A DNA stretch of 64,000 nt, from assembly GCA_963575745.1 (NCBI GenBank), contig CAUYUJ010007469.1, forward strand, positions 123,716 through 187,715. The letters run 5' to 3'. The notes beneath the pieces are model-generated. The model ran no database searches, had not been told where the DNA came from, and saw only the letters and a list, made by a program, of their open reading frames with translations. This document shows, one piece after another, positions 31,195 through 39,639 of the stretch. The stretch comes from Prorocentrum cordatum (Eukaryota > Sar > Dinophyceae > Prorocentrales > Prorocentraceae). Every line of letters begins with the position of its first letter. Position 1 is the stretch's first letter. Made by a program: the position numbers and the translations under genes.

Positions 31195-31430
31195 TAGGGG
31201 TCAAGCAGTGGCGAAGCGTCCTGGCTCGCCTATAGCCCTACCGAGCAATGCTCTAAGAATGTTGTGTGTGTTTTACACGGCATGCTCTGAGACCACCTCT
31301 TGTTGATATGGTCTTGTTTTAAGATGTCGGGCTCATGTACAAAGAACGTTTTTTGCTTTTGGGGCATTTTTGAGTTCTAAAAACATTTCGTGGTAGGACT
31401 ATAGGAATGCCGGGACGGTCGGTCCCTGCT
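31195..31430 (+). repeat. U-family dispersed repeat, copy 1
   Basis: Starts GTCAAGCAGTGGCGAAGCG, TCCTGGCTCGCCTATAGCCC, then an AT-rich body with AAGAACG and a terminal AGGAATGCCGGGACGGTCGG. Copy 2 at 42068-42295 shares both ends with a more diverged body. No terminal inverted repeats; a SINE-like origin is possible but unproven, as I see no clear A/B box. Confidence 0.65.
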
Positions 31431-31474
31431 AAAAATGGGTGGGCGATAAATCCACACCCCCTCACGTCGTGACC

Positions 31475-31590
31475 AACATCAGGACGGGAGTTTTGTTGCT
31501 ATTCTTGGCCTCGGGACCGTCGAAAAACGACTCAAGATGAAAAGCCGGTCCGGGGGAAGGGACCCAGACCTCTGGGGTCGACGCAGTTTT
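31475..31590 (+). mobile_element. Y-family element, decayed copy
   Basis: ACGTCGTGA then ATCAGGACGGGAGTTTTG, GGCCTCGGGACCGTCG, AAAAACGACTCAAGATG and GCCGGTCCGGGGGAAGGG match Y3 and Y4. Termini are lost. Confidence 0.6.
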
Positions 31591-31764
31591 TTTGCAACAG
31601 CAAAAAAAAACGTGGGGGTCTGGGTAAACATGGGGGGGCAGCGAGGGCTGCAGAAAAAGGGCCGCTCAGGAGGGCCCCTCAATGGGTGGGCCCGTGTAGG
31701 ACCCCGAAGAGGCGAGGGTGCCTCCTGGGCTCGAGGGAAGCACACCTTCCTTGCTCCCCCCCCT

Positions 31765-32050
31765 GCCCCACCTCGTCCTCCTCCTCCCCTTCCTCCTCCT
31801 CCTCCTCCTCCTCCTCCTCCTCCTCCTCCTCCTCCCCCCTCCCTCCTCCTCCTCCTCCTCCTCCTCCTCCTCCTCCTCCTCCTCCTCCTCCTCCTCCTCC
31901 TCCCCCTCCTCCTCCTCCTCCTCCTCCTCCTCCTCCTCCTCCTCCTCCTCCTCCTCCTCCTCGTCCTCCTCCTCCTCCTCCTCCTCCTCCTCCTCCTCCT
32001 CCTCCTCCTCCTCCTCCTCCTCCTCCTCCTCCTCCCCCTCCTGCCCTTCC
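31765..32050. repeat. (CTC)n pyrimidine tract, about 285 bp
   Basis: Among the longest tracts in the window, nearly uninterrupted CTC with occasional CCC or CGT. Confidence 0.95.
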
Positions 32051-32234
32051 TCCCCCCACTGCAGCGACGCCCCAAGGCTCTGAGCAGCGTGTGGAGCGCC
32101 CTGCCGTGCGGCCCGCTCAGCGAGGGCGGCGCCCCCGCGGCGGAGGCGCACGGCCCGGGCGGCTGAGCTGCGCCCGCGCGCCTCGCAGGAGCGCAGGCCG
32201 CGTGAGCACCGAACTCCCGGAGCTCCGTGTCTCC

Positions 32235-32440
32235 TCCTCGCTCCTCCTCGCTCCTCTTCGCTCCTCCTCTTCGTTCCTCCTCCTCGTTCCTCCTCCTCGT
32301 TCCTCCTCCTCGTTCCTCCCGGTTCCTCCTCCTCGTTCCTCCTTGCCCTCCTCGTTCCTCCTCCTCCCCCTCCTCCTCCTCCTCCTCCTCCTCCTCCTCC
32401 TCCTCCTCCTCCTCCTCCTCCTCCTCCTGCTCCTCTCCTC
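32235..32440. repeat. CTCCTCGTTCCTC repeats and (CTC)n tract
   Basis: A 10-12 bp unit (CTCCTCCTCGTTC) repeated about ten times, then pure (CTC)n. The preceding 32055-32165 is an open GC-rich stretch ending in a stop (SSVWSALPCGPLSEGG); it might be a terminal exon but lacks support. Confidence 0.85.
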
Positions 32441-32616
32441 TTCCGGCTTCTCCGCGCCTGCTCGTCACCCGTTCTCTCCGCTGGGCCCCCTCTGGATGGT
32501 AAAGAGATGTCTCGCGGTGGCGGCGACCCCCCGGGGGGAAGCGAAAGTCGAACCAGAGAAAGCGCCATGAACAGATTTGCTTGGCGCTCCGCGCGGATTT
32601 CTTGGATCCGCGCCCG

Positions 32617-33094
32617 CTGGCCGCCTTCTGAGAAGTTCTCTGTCTCTTCGGGGAAGGCCTGGACAACTTCTCAGAAACGCCAGGGGATTTCCGAGCCTTC
32701 TTAGAAGGCCCGCGACTTCTCACTTCGCCCCCTGGGCTCACCGCGCGAGATTAGAAGAAGACAAAGCTGCACGAACATAAACTTGTGGCTCTGCCCCCCC
32801 CCCCCCTCTTGGATCCGCGCTGCCCCCCCCCCCCCCCGGGCGGCGCCTCCGGCGCCGCCCCTGGCGCGCTCCGCGCGCCAGGGAGGGGGGTCCAGCGCAG
32901 ATCTAAGAAGTCCGCGCGCAGCGCCACAAGTTTGTGTTCGTGCAGCGTTTTCTTTTTCTAATCTCGCGCGGCGAGCCCAGGGGGGAAGTGAGAAGGCGCG
33001 GGCCTTCTCAGAAGGCTCGGAAATCCCCTGGCCTTTCTGAGAAGTTGTCCAGGCCTTCCCCGAAGAGACAGGGAGCTTCTCAGAAGGCGGCCAG
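32617..33094. mobile_element. Large palindrome (134/133-bp arms) with I9 at its exact centre
   Basis: The left arm 32617-32750 reads CTGGCCGCCTTCTGAGAAG, CTTCGGGGAAGGCCTGGAC and CGCGCGAGA. The right arm 32962-33094 reads the complement: TCTCGCGCGGCGAGCCCAGG, GTCCAGGCCTTCCCCGAAG and CTTCTCAGAAGGCGGCCAG. The arms are co-extensive and meet the I9 termini exactly. A related CTTCTGAGAAGG palindrome lies at 43425-43600. An I-family left stem (32572-32613) adjoins the outer left side. Confidence 0.85.
32751..32961 (+). mobile_element. I-family foldback element, copy I9
   Basis: TTAGAAGAAGACAAAGCTGC then CACGAACATAAACTTGTGG on the left; CCACAAGTTTGTGTTCGTG, CAGCGTTTTCTTTTTCTAA on the right. The left stem has been replaced by poly-C, but the core GGCGGCGCCTCCGGCGCCGC and right stem are intact. 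Confidence 0.85.
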
Positions 33095-33511
33095 TGGGCT
33101 TGGAGAAGCCCCGCCGCCCTCTGAGAAAGCCTTCTCCTTATTTATCACTCCCCCGCCGATTATCGGGCCAAGAACGGTATGCAATCAACTTGTTCGCCGT
33201 CGGGGGCGCCTGTCCCAGGGCGGCTGGGAAGTTTATACCCCTGCGGTGGCACGTCAGGGTATACATTTTCCAGCCGACCTGTGACAGTCGCCCCCCCCTC
33301 GATGGAAAGGTTCATTGTGCAGATCCCGTTCTTCGCCCGCTGCAGTTTCACCGATCCCCCTCCCCATCCCCCTCCCCCACCCCAGCTGGGGATGCGCCCC
33401 TCGAGATTCGAGGGGAGCAGCCCGCATCAATCCATCCCCACCAAGGGAGGGCGGGGTAGAGCGCCCAGCGGGGCCAAAGGCCGCGCCACCGGGGACGGGG
33501 ATCGGCTCAGC

Positions 33512-33660
33512 GATGCTCGGAGGTTCCGCGCTGATCTCTTGGATCCACGACGGGCCCCCCCTGGGCGGCGCCTCCGGCGCTGCCCCTGGCGCGCTCCGCG
33601 CGCCGGGGAAGGGGGCCCAGCGACGATCCAAGGAGCCCGCGCGGAGCTCCGACAGTGAGT
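33512..33660 (+). mobile_element. I-family foldback element, copy I10 (ends decayed)
   Basis: Stem TCGGAGGTTCCGCGCTGATC, core GGGCGGCGCCTCCGGCGC, GCGCGCTCCGCGCGCCGGGG and right stem GATCCAAGGAGCCCGCGCGG, AGCTCCGA. The AT-rich terminal repeats found in other copies are absent. Confidence 0.75.
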
Positions 33661-34129
33661 GTCTAACTACGCGCAGGGAGGGCCGCGGCCACAGCGCCAG
33701 CGTCGGTCGTGCGCCCCGCTCTGGCGTGGTCGCCGCCGAGGTCCTTCCTTTTCACGGCGTGGGCGTGGGTCAGCAGGCGGTCGCAGGCGGTTCTCGCGTT
33801 CCTGGCCTCGTCGGTCTCCCTCACCTCCACGATCTGGCGGAAGCCCCCCGCTGCCCGCTGTCGCGTCGAGAGGTGCACGAGTGCCTGCTGGCTGCCGCGC
33901 TTGAGGCGCGGGTGCTGCAGCGCAGTCTGCCAGCGCGGTGGCACGGGGTGAGGTTGGATCGACTCATGATATCCCATCGGTTCACATTTGTGGGCCAGGC
34001 GCCCAAAACATCGGAAGCTGCGGCGACGAATGTGTGCCAATCGTCGGGGCCTGTTATTCATCGGAGTCCTTATCGCACGTCTCCCACACTGCTGCCGCTG
34101 ACATTGTCGCGCTGCGTGCGGCTACCCCC

Positions 34130-34205
34130 ATCGACACCTCCTCCTCCTTCTCCTCCTCCTACTCCTGCTCCTCCTCCTCCTCCTCCTCCTCTCCCTTCTA
34201 CTCCT
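34130..34205. repeat. (CTC)n pyrimidine tract
   Basis: Short CTC-rich run with TTC/TAC/TGC interruptions. 33660-34430 otherwise contains no gene I can support; its long frames lack splice signals and domains. Confidence 0.8.
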
Positions 34206-34436
34206 CGCCCTCCTGCCTACAAGCAGCTGGCGCCCGGGCACTGTCCCGAGGCATGGTGGAGACCCGCGCTTGGGCCCCAGCTTCCCAGCACTGCAGGCCT
34301 ACCCGCGGGTGCCGCGGAGCTGCCTGCCGCCTCTCGGAGCCGAGGCCCTGCTGCTCCTGCGCAGGCGTGCACCTGGGCTCCATCTGGCTGGCAGCCCCTC
34401 CTCGGGGAACAGGCAAAGACACAAGCCCGAACTCTT

Positions 34437-34779
34437 GGATCTGAGAGGCGGCTAGGGCAGGGGCACGGCGTCAGCGGTGGTGATGTGGGGTGGGGCGGTC
34501 GGCGGTGGGAGAGGAGGCAGGGGAACAAGAAGCTACCTGAGCATAAACTGTTGGAGGTCCGCGCTGGTTTCTCGGATCGGCGCCAGAGCACCCCTGGCGG
34601 CGCCTCCGGCGCCGCACCTGGCGCGCTCCACGCGCCAGGGTCCGAGCAATCCGCGCGGACCTTCAATAGTTTATGTTCAGGTAGTTTGTTGTTTCCCTGC
34701 CTTCTCTCCCACCGCCGACCGCCCCACCCCACATCACCACCGCTGGCGCCGTGCCCCTGTCCAGCCGCCTCTCAGATCC
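34437..34779. mobile_element. Palindrome with I11 at its centre (about 82-bp arms)
   Basis: Outer left arm 34437-34518 (GGATCTGAGAGGCGGCT, GGTGGTGATGTGGGGTGGGG, GGCGGTGGGAGAGG) pairs with 34699-34779 (CCTTCTCTCCCACCGCCG, CCCCACCCCACATCACCACC, AGCCGCCTCTCAGATCC). The arms meet the I11 ends. A third, shorter copy of the arm (CTCTCCCACCGCCGCCC, CACATCACCACCGCCGGCG) lies within the coding start of the next gene at 34839-34890. Confidence 0.8.
34519..34698 (+). mobile_element. I-family foldback element, copy I11
   Basis: AGGGGAACAAGAAGCTACC, TGAGCATAAACTGTTGG on the left; AATAGTTTATGTTCAGGTAG, TTTGTTGTTTCCCT on the right. Part of the right stem is deleted (CCAGGGTCCGAGCAATCC). Confidence 0.8.
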
Positions 34780-34824
34780 GAGGTCTTCTTTCTCCCTCGC
34801 AGGGGTGTACTTGGCTCGAGCTCG

Positions 34825-36417
34825 ATGGCAGCCCTTCCTCTCCCACCGCCGCCCGCCCCACCTCACATCACCACCGCCGGCGCCGTGCCCACGTCCAATG
34901 ATGCCTGGAAGCCCGGGGACGCTGTCCGCGTCGAGGGGCTGGCGTCGCGCGCTGACCTCAACGGCCAGCGAGCGCGGGTGCTCAACTGGGACCCGGCGAC
35001 CTCGCGCTTCGCCGTGCTGGTGGCATCCAGCGGCGAGCGGGTGAAGGTCCGGAGCGGCAACCTGACCAGCGCCAAGCGCTTGCTCGTGGCCGTGGTCTCC
35101 GGCCTGGCGGGCTCTTTCGGTAGCAAATCATGGGAGCCTTGCATTCCCTTGGAACTCCTTCCCCAGACATCCGACGCTCCCAAAAGAAAATTGCAGCGGC
35201 GGGTTTTTGGCCGTTTTCGACCTCTGGGGGCCATCGCTGGGCCTCGGGACCATCAAAACACGATTCAGGACGAAAAGCTGACCCCAGGGAAGTGGTCCAG
35301 ACCTCCAGGGCGCATGCGTCGACAAAAATTGGAGTAGCCGGATGTCTGGATCTTTAGAGTGCGTTAGCGTCGACAAGCGTTGACTTAGAGTCGATTGGCG
35401 TCGGCCAGCGTCGATTGGCCTCGATTGGTGCATATTCGTAGGAGCCGAAATGATGGCACAGGAGGCTCCCACGAGTTGCCTACGAAGGTTCGGGCAAGCG
35501 GGCGCTGGTCCACCACCTCGCTAGCGCGGCCCGCATGGAGGGCCTGCGCGCGGCGCTGCTGGTCAACGGCGCGGAGGCTGGCGGCGCGACTGTCGGTGCG
35601 GACGTGGACCTGCCCGGCGGTTGCATCTGCTGCGGGCTTGCGGGGGAGTTCGCGGCCGCGGTGGCGCGGCTCGCGCAGTCCGGGGAGTTCGACCACGTGC
35701 TGGTGGAGTCGTCGGACCTCGCCGAGCCGCAGCAGATCGCGGAGCTCTTCCGGTCCGAGGTCGAGGGCGGCGAGGACCCGGGCGGCGCGGAGGGCAGGCG
35801 TGCCCGGCGCCGCCGCCGCGCGGCGAAGGAGCTGCTGCAGGGCTCTGCGGAGCTGGACACCATGCTGTCCATCCTCGACGCAGCCACCGTCTGCAGATAC
35901 CTGCAGGAGACCGGCGCCGCCAGAAGCGATCCCGCGGCCGCGGACTCCGACATGGGCACCGCCGGGGTGACAGACCTCCTGGTGCACCAGGTCGAGCTGG
36001 CAGACATGGTCGTGGTCAACGACCAGGGCAGCTTGTCGGATGCGCAGGCCCGCGACGTGAGGTCGTTCATCAGCGCGCTGAACCCGGAAGCGGGTTGCCT
36101 GTTCTCTCCGCCAGAGCAGGTGCCCACCTACGAGGCGCTGGGCCGCGGGGCGTACATGTGGCAGACGCTGGGGGCGCTGCAGCCCTCGCGGAAGTGGCTG
36201 CAGGAGAGCGCCCGCGGCTTCAGCAGCGTCGCCTCCGCCTTCTCCGCCGGCGGCTGCGCTGCGGCCTGCTGTGCGCCTCCGCCCCTGTCCGGCGGCGCCG
36301 CTCCCGCGGAGCGCTCCGGCGTCGACTCCTTCACCTTCCGCCCGGCACGGCCGTTCCACGCAGCCCGCGTCATGGCCCTCGTGAACGGCAACCTGACCTT
36401 CCCTGCGGGGCCCAAGA
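34825..36417 (+). CDS. CobW/G3E-type GTPase with N-terminal small beta domain (two exons seen, 3' end open)
   Basis: Exon 1 is 34825-35119 from ATG (MAALPLPPPPAPPH); exon 2 starts at 35488 and is open to at least 36417. Residues about 30-82 form a small beta domain (PGDAVRVEGLASRADLNGQR...GNL), a pattern common in dinoflagellate proteins. The junction completes the P-loop: GSFG|SGKRALVHHL, where the usual Ser/Thr after Lys is Arg. Next come the CxCC metal motif GGCICC (Cys144, 146, 147), VLVESSDLAEPQQIAELF, and VHQVELADMVVVNDQ at the position of the NKxD guanine motif, here degenerate. A C-terminal CobW_C signature (FTFRPARPFHAARV) follows. Known members insert or sense Zn2+ or Co2+; the altered P-loop and base motif make GTPase activity uncertain. 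The end is unclear: a donor-like GTAGAC follows at 36418, inside an inverted repeat, or the frame stops at 36527. Confidence 0.75.
35120..35487 (+). mobile_element. N-family introner: 368-nt phase-1 GT-AG intron with inverted ends
   Basis: The donor is TTTCG|GTAGCAAAT and the acceptor TGCCTACGAAG|GTTCGG. The intron ends are inverted repeats of each other: CGGTAGCAAATCATGGGAGCC at the left against GGCTCCCACGAGTTGCC near the right. TTCGG stands at both edges (35116-35120, 35489-35493), like a target duplication. Splicing restores a Gly codon of the P-loop. A Y-family element (35162-35349) is nested inside. Confidence 0.75.
35162..35349 (+). mobile_element. Y-family TIR element nested in the CobW intron
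   Basis: CCCCAGACATCCGACGCTCC at the left, TAGCCGGATGTCTGGA at the right; the interior has GGGCCTCGGGACCATC and CACGATTCAGGACGAAAAG. It matches Y2, Y3 and Y4. Confidence 0.7.
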
Positions 36418-36419
36418 GT

Positions 36420-36665
36420 AGACACCACCACCTCCCTCACCCCTCCCCCCCTCTCCCAGGAGAGAGGATCAGGAGGGAGAGCAGCACACAGACACACAAT
36501 TCATCGTCGATTCCCCGAAGAATATGAGAAGATATGGGAAGTGGGGGGAAGACAAAAACGCAGAAAATATAGGAAACTATGGGGAATCGTGTTATTCGTG
36601 TGTATTCATTTGTGTGTTCCAGGGCCCCTTCAGAGGAGAGGAAGGTGAGGTGAGGGTGGTGGAGG
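36420..36665. mobile_element. V-family element inside an outer inverted repeat
   Basis: The core 36485-36625 starts CACACAGACACACAATTC and ends GTGTGTATTCATTTGTGTG then TTCCAG; its body GATATGGGAAGTGGGGGGAA, CAAAAACGCAG recurs at 39490-39630 and 59215-59375. Outer arms CACCACCACCTCCCTCACC and GGTGAGGTGAGGGTGGTGG flank it at 36424 and 36643. Probably the next intron of the CobW gene, since a donor-like GTAGAC sits at its left edge. Confidence 0.6.
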
Positions 36666-36724
36666 GAGGAGGGATCGGCCTGGTGGTGCGAGGCGCCCCC
36701 TCTCTAGAGTGCCTCGCGTGCCGA

Positions 36725-36940
36725 CCCTCCTCCTCCTGCTCCTGCTCCTCCTCCTCCTCCTCCTGCTCCTGCTCCTGCTCCTCCTCCTGCTCCTGCTCCT
36801 CCTCCTCCTCCTCCTGCTCCTGCGCCTGCTCCTCCTCTTCCTCCTCCTCCTGCTCCTCCTCCTCCTCCTCCTCCTGCTTCTGCTCCCGCTCCTGCTCCTG
36901 GTCCTGCTCCTGCTTCTGCTCCTGCTGCTCCTGCTGGCGC
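36725..36940. repeat. (CTC/CTG)n pyrimidine-rich tract
   Basis: CTCCTGCTC triplet mixture of about 215 bp. The open frames through it are poly-Ser/Cys or poly-Leu artefacts. Confidence 0.9.
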
Positions 36941-37134
36941 CTAGTCTTGGGGCCCGCGCTTCCCGCCCTCGGTGCTGCGGATCACCGGCACGTGCTGGCT
37001 GGCCTCGCGGCCCGCCCGCCGCGCGAGCTGGTCCACTCGCCGGGGCGGCCCGACCGAGCTCGGCCCGGGCGCGCCCTGGTGGGCCTGCGTGCCGCGGACG
37101 AGGCTCGGGGAATCGTAAGGCTCGAGTGCAAATG

Positions 37135-37244
37135 CTTGGCATCGCTCGGACGTGTGCATTTTTTCTCGGCGAGAACCATCGAGGACCATCCTGGACCACC
37201 GAGCAAAAGCATGCACGGGAAATGGACGTCCGAGCGACGGCAAG
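37135..37244 (+). mobile_element. M-family MITE, copy d
   Basis: CTTGGCATCGCTCGGACGTG and GACGTCCGAGCGACGGCAAG are the termini, with CTCGGCGAGAACCATCGAGG inside. At 110 bp it is the shortest copy. Directly followed by Z copy 4 (37245-37385). Confidence 0.85.
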
Positions 37245-37385
37245 CTCGCCTCCAGGGTGCCCTGCGTTCGTTGGGTTTCGAGGGGCTCGCTGCGGAGAGC
37301 GTGGCGTTCCCACACCAACAAAAACTGAGTGACGTCCTGGGGTCTCTCAGGGTCGGGTTTCTTGTGGAAGGTTTCTTGTGGACGG
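37245..37385 (+). repeat. Z-family dispersed repeat, copy 4
   Basis: GGGTGCCCTGCGTTCGTTGG, GTTTCGAGGGGCTCGC, GGAGAGCGTGGCGTTCCC, CACACCAACA and GGTTTCTTGTGG appear in family order. Confidence 0.65.
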
Positions 37386-37406
37386 GCCGCTCGGGTTCGG
37401 GGAATC

Positions 37407-37605
37407 TAGGGGAACGAACAATGACAAAACAAAAGAAACTCTGAGGTCCTCACGGATTTCTCGGATCGGCGCTGGACCCCCCTCCCTGCCGTGCGGAGTG
37501 CGCCAGGTGCGGCGCCGGAGATGCCGCCAGGGGGGTCCAGCGCCGATCCGAGAAATCCGCGCGGACCTCCGAGTTGTTATGTTTATGTCATTGTTCGTCC
37601 TCCTA
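37407..37605 (+). mobile_element. I-family foldback element, copy I12, with GAATC target duplication
   Basis: The most complete copy. TAGGGGAACGAACAATGACA pairs with TGTCATTGTTCGTCCTCCTA; stems GGATTTCTCGGATCGGCGC and GCGCCGATCCGAGAAATCC are perfect complements. GAATC stands on both sides (37402-37406, 37606-37610). The CTAG at the right junction creates an AG acceptor, and the exon of the ankyrin gene is open from the next base. Confidence 0.9.
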
Positions 37606-37606
37606 G

Positions 37607-38785
37607 AATCCCAAGACTCGAGTGCGCCAGAGCTCGGGTTCGCCTTCGCTTCTTGACGAGCCCGCCCTGGAGTTTGACGGTCCAGTTTTCGTGGGATGTT
37701 TGCAGCGGGAGCTCGCGTCAAAGTTTCAGATCGGGCCTCGTCGATTTCGTGATGGCCCTGTAAGGCCAACACGAGTCTCACGCACCCGAGTCTTACGTCT
37801 CCCCGAGAGGTGGCCAGACGCCGTCGCGCAGCAGCTGGCGGAAATCGAAGAAGTAAAAGAAGCGCCATAACCATACATGTTTTGGCGCTCCGCGCGGATT
37901 TCTTGGATCGGCGCCTGGGCCCCCCCCCGGCGGCGCCTCCCGCGCCGCCCCTGGCGCCGCCCCTGGCGCGCTCCGCGCGCCTGGGGGGTCCAGCGCAGAT
38001 CCAAGAAATCCGCAAGGAGCGCCAAAAGTTTATGTTTATGGTGTTTTTTCTTCTCCTAGGACAGGGGCCTGCTCACGCCAGAGGGACAGTGGAGCGATGA
38101 GCGCTTCGGGGACTGCCACTCCGAGCTCTCCGTGGTCGCGGGCCACGGCTTCAAGGCCGAGGTGCTCGAGGTCTACCTCACGGAGCTGCTGCTCAGCGAC
38201 GCCGAATACGCGATGGGCCCGGCGGCCTGGGCCTCGTTTGAAGATCCACTCCCTCCTTGGGGCCTGCCGCTGAGCCCAGACGCGCTCTATTGCCTGGCGC
38301 TCTCGGGCGCGCCCGGTCCGCTGGAGGCCCTCTGTGCCCAGGGTGCCGACGTGGACGCCGCGTGCAGTCTCAATGGTGGCACGGCCCTCCACGCTGCCTG
38401 CCTGCGTGGGCGCGTCGAGATCGCTGAGCTGCTCCTCGCGCGCCGGGCCGACCCGGCGCGCACTGCGCAGAGGTGCATCGCTCCGCTGCACCTCGCCTCC
38501 AGCCCTGAGGTGGTGGAGCTGCTCCGCCGGCACGGCTGCGACATGCAGCCGAGAGATGCCAACGGCCACACGCCTCTGCACCACGCGGTCGGCATGGGGA
38601 AGGCGCGGGTGGTCGCGGCCCTCCTCCGGCTGAGGGCAGAGGTCGATGCTCTGACCAGTGCCGGCGAGACGCCGTTGCAGCTGGCCGCCGCCAGCGCGCA
38701 CCCAGCCGCCTCCGATGTCACCGGGCTGCTTGTCGCGGCCGGCGCTGCTCGGGGGCTTGGCCATCCAGCGGCGGCGGCGGCCTGA
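37607..38785 (+). CDS. Ankyrin-repeat protein, two exons seen (5' end missing)
   Basis: Exon A 37607-37852 (82 codons) begins right after the I12 acceptor CTAG, where an in-frame TAG immediately precedes it, and ends GAAGAA|GTAAAAG. Exon B 38060-38785 begins after CTCCTAG with another in-frame TAG just before it, and ends with TGA. Both boundaries are phase 0. Exon A holds no convincing domain (PDAVAQQLAEIEE at its end) and no ATG start, so a further 5' exon is needed. Exon B encodes four to five ankyrin repeats: GTALHAACLRGRVEIAELL, APLHLASSPEVVELLRRHG, GHTPLHHAVGMGKARVVAAL and ETPLQLAAA, ending in poly-Ala. Ankyrin repeats mediate protein binding; the partner is unknown. The family is expanded in dinoflagellates. 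The two flanking I elements act as, or bound, its introns. Confidence 0.75.
37853..38059 (+). mobile_element. I-family introner I13: complete 207-nt intron of the ankyrin gene
   Basis: Donor GAA|GTAAAAG, acceptor TTCTTCTCCTAG|GAC. The terminal repeat pairs GAAGCGCCATAACCATACATG with CTTTTGGCGCTCC-side complements (GTTTATGTTTATGGTG). The core GGCGGCGCCTCCCGCGCCGC and stems GGATTTCTTGGATCGGCGCC and CAGCGCAGATCCAAGAAATCC are intact. The element boundary and the intron boundary coincide at the 3' end and lie within a few bases at the 5' end. Confidence 0.85.
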
Positions 38786-39484
38786 GGCATCGGGCTGGCG
38801 TTGTCGCCGCGGGCGCGGCTTCCCGTGGAGCTTCTGAGCCGCGTCCACTGAACAACGAATGCTCCTGCCAGCATAAGCTCTAGACGGGCATCGTATGGGG
38901 GCTACCTAAGCAGCTTGTCTGTGAGAGTTCTATACCGTAGCATGTTTCTCCCAGGCCTAGTGATTGGACTGCCGGATCCGGAATGGGGGGGGCGCCCGCT
39001 GTCTCGTTGCCTCCTGTGGTTTCCCATCGCCATCCCTATCCCTATCCCGACCCTCGCGGCCCCCCAGTCGTGGCCACCCATCGTGGACCTCCATCGTGAC
39101 CTCTCATCGTGAACCCCCTCATCGTGCTTTTGCAAAAGCGCCGTAAGGGTGTCGTCAAAGGGTGTCATCAAGGGGCTTTGTGCCGTAAGGTTGTCGTCAA
39201 AGAGGAGCCCAATATAAGAACAATCACGCTCCAAATTGGCAGGAGGAAAGTTCAGGGGGGTCGTGCGCACGCATTAAGCAGAAGTGACTGAGAGCCCTCT
39301 TGAAGGGCAGCGGATTCCTCCTTCTCCTCTGCCTTTTTGCCGTAAAAACACAAGAAGTGACTGAGAGGGAGCACGGGTGCAGTATCTTGGCTATCATAGC
39401 CAAGCTAGAACACATATAAGAACACCATTGGCAAACATAGGGAAGTATAGGCAAATTGGTGCTGATAGTATCAGGGGGGAAAAT

Positions 39485-39635
39485 ACACTGACATAATGAG
39501 TCGTCGATTCCCAGGAAAATATATAAAAATATGGGAAGTGGGGGGGAAGACAAAAATCCAGCAAATATGGGAACATTTTGGGAACCTTGTTAGTTGTGTG
39601 TATTTATGTGTGTGTGTGTCTCAGGGCCCCTTCAT
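39485..39635 (+). mobile_element. V-family element, copy 2
   Basis: GTCGTCGATTCCCAGGAAAA, TATGGGAAGTGGGGGGGAAG, ACAAAAATCCAGCAAATATG and GTGTGTGTGTCTCAGGGCCC match copy 1 (36500-36632). 38880-39480 to its left holds ATCCCT-type short repeats and a near-tandem GTGTCGTCAAAG motif, but no gene. Confidence 0.6.
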
Positions 39636-39639
39636 AGCA

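Noticed and set aside
31200-31250. Spliced-leader RNA or tRNA gene in the U repeat
   Set aside because: No match to the leader core I know (TAGCCATTTTGGCTCAAG) and no cloverleaf could be drawn.
31479-32741. 420-codon minus-strand frame with long Glu, Arg and Gly runs
   Set aside because: It spans two (CTC)n tracts whose complement is stop-free in all frames. Same reasoning for the frames at 20462-21592, 53100-53741 and 56458-57567.
36418-36527. C-terminal extension RRESSTQTHNSSSIPRRI of the CobW protein
   Set aside because: It lies inside the V element and its outer arm, so it is probably intron read-through rather than protein.
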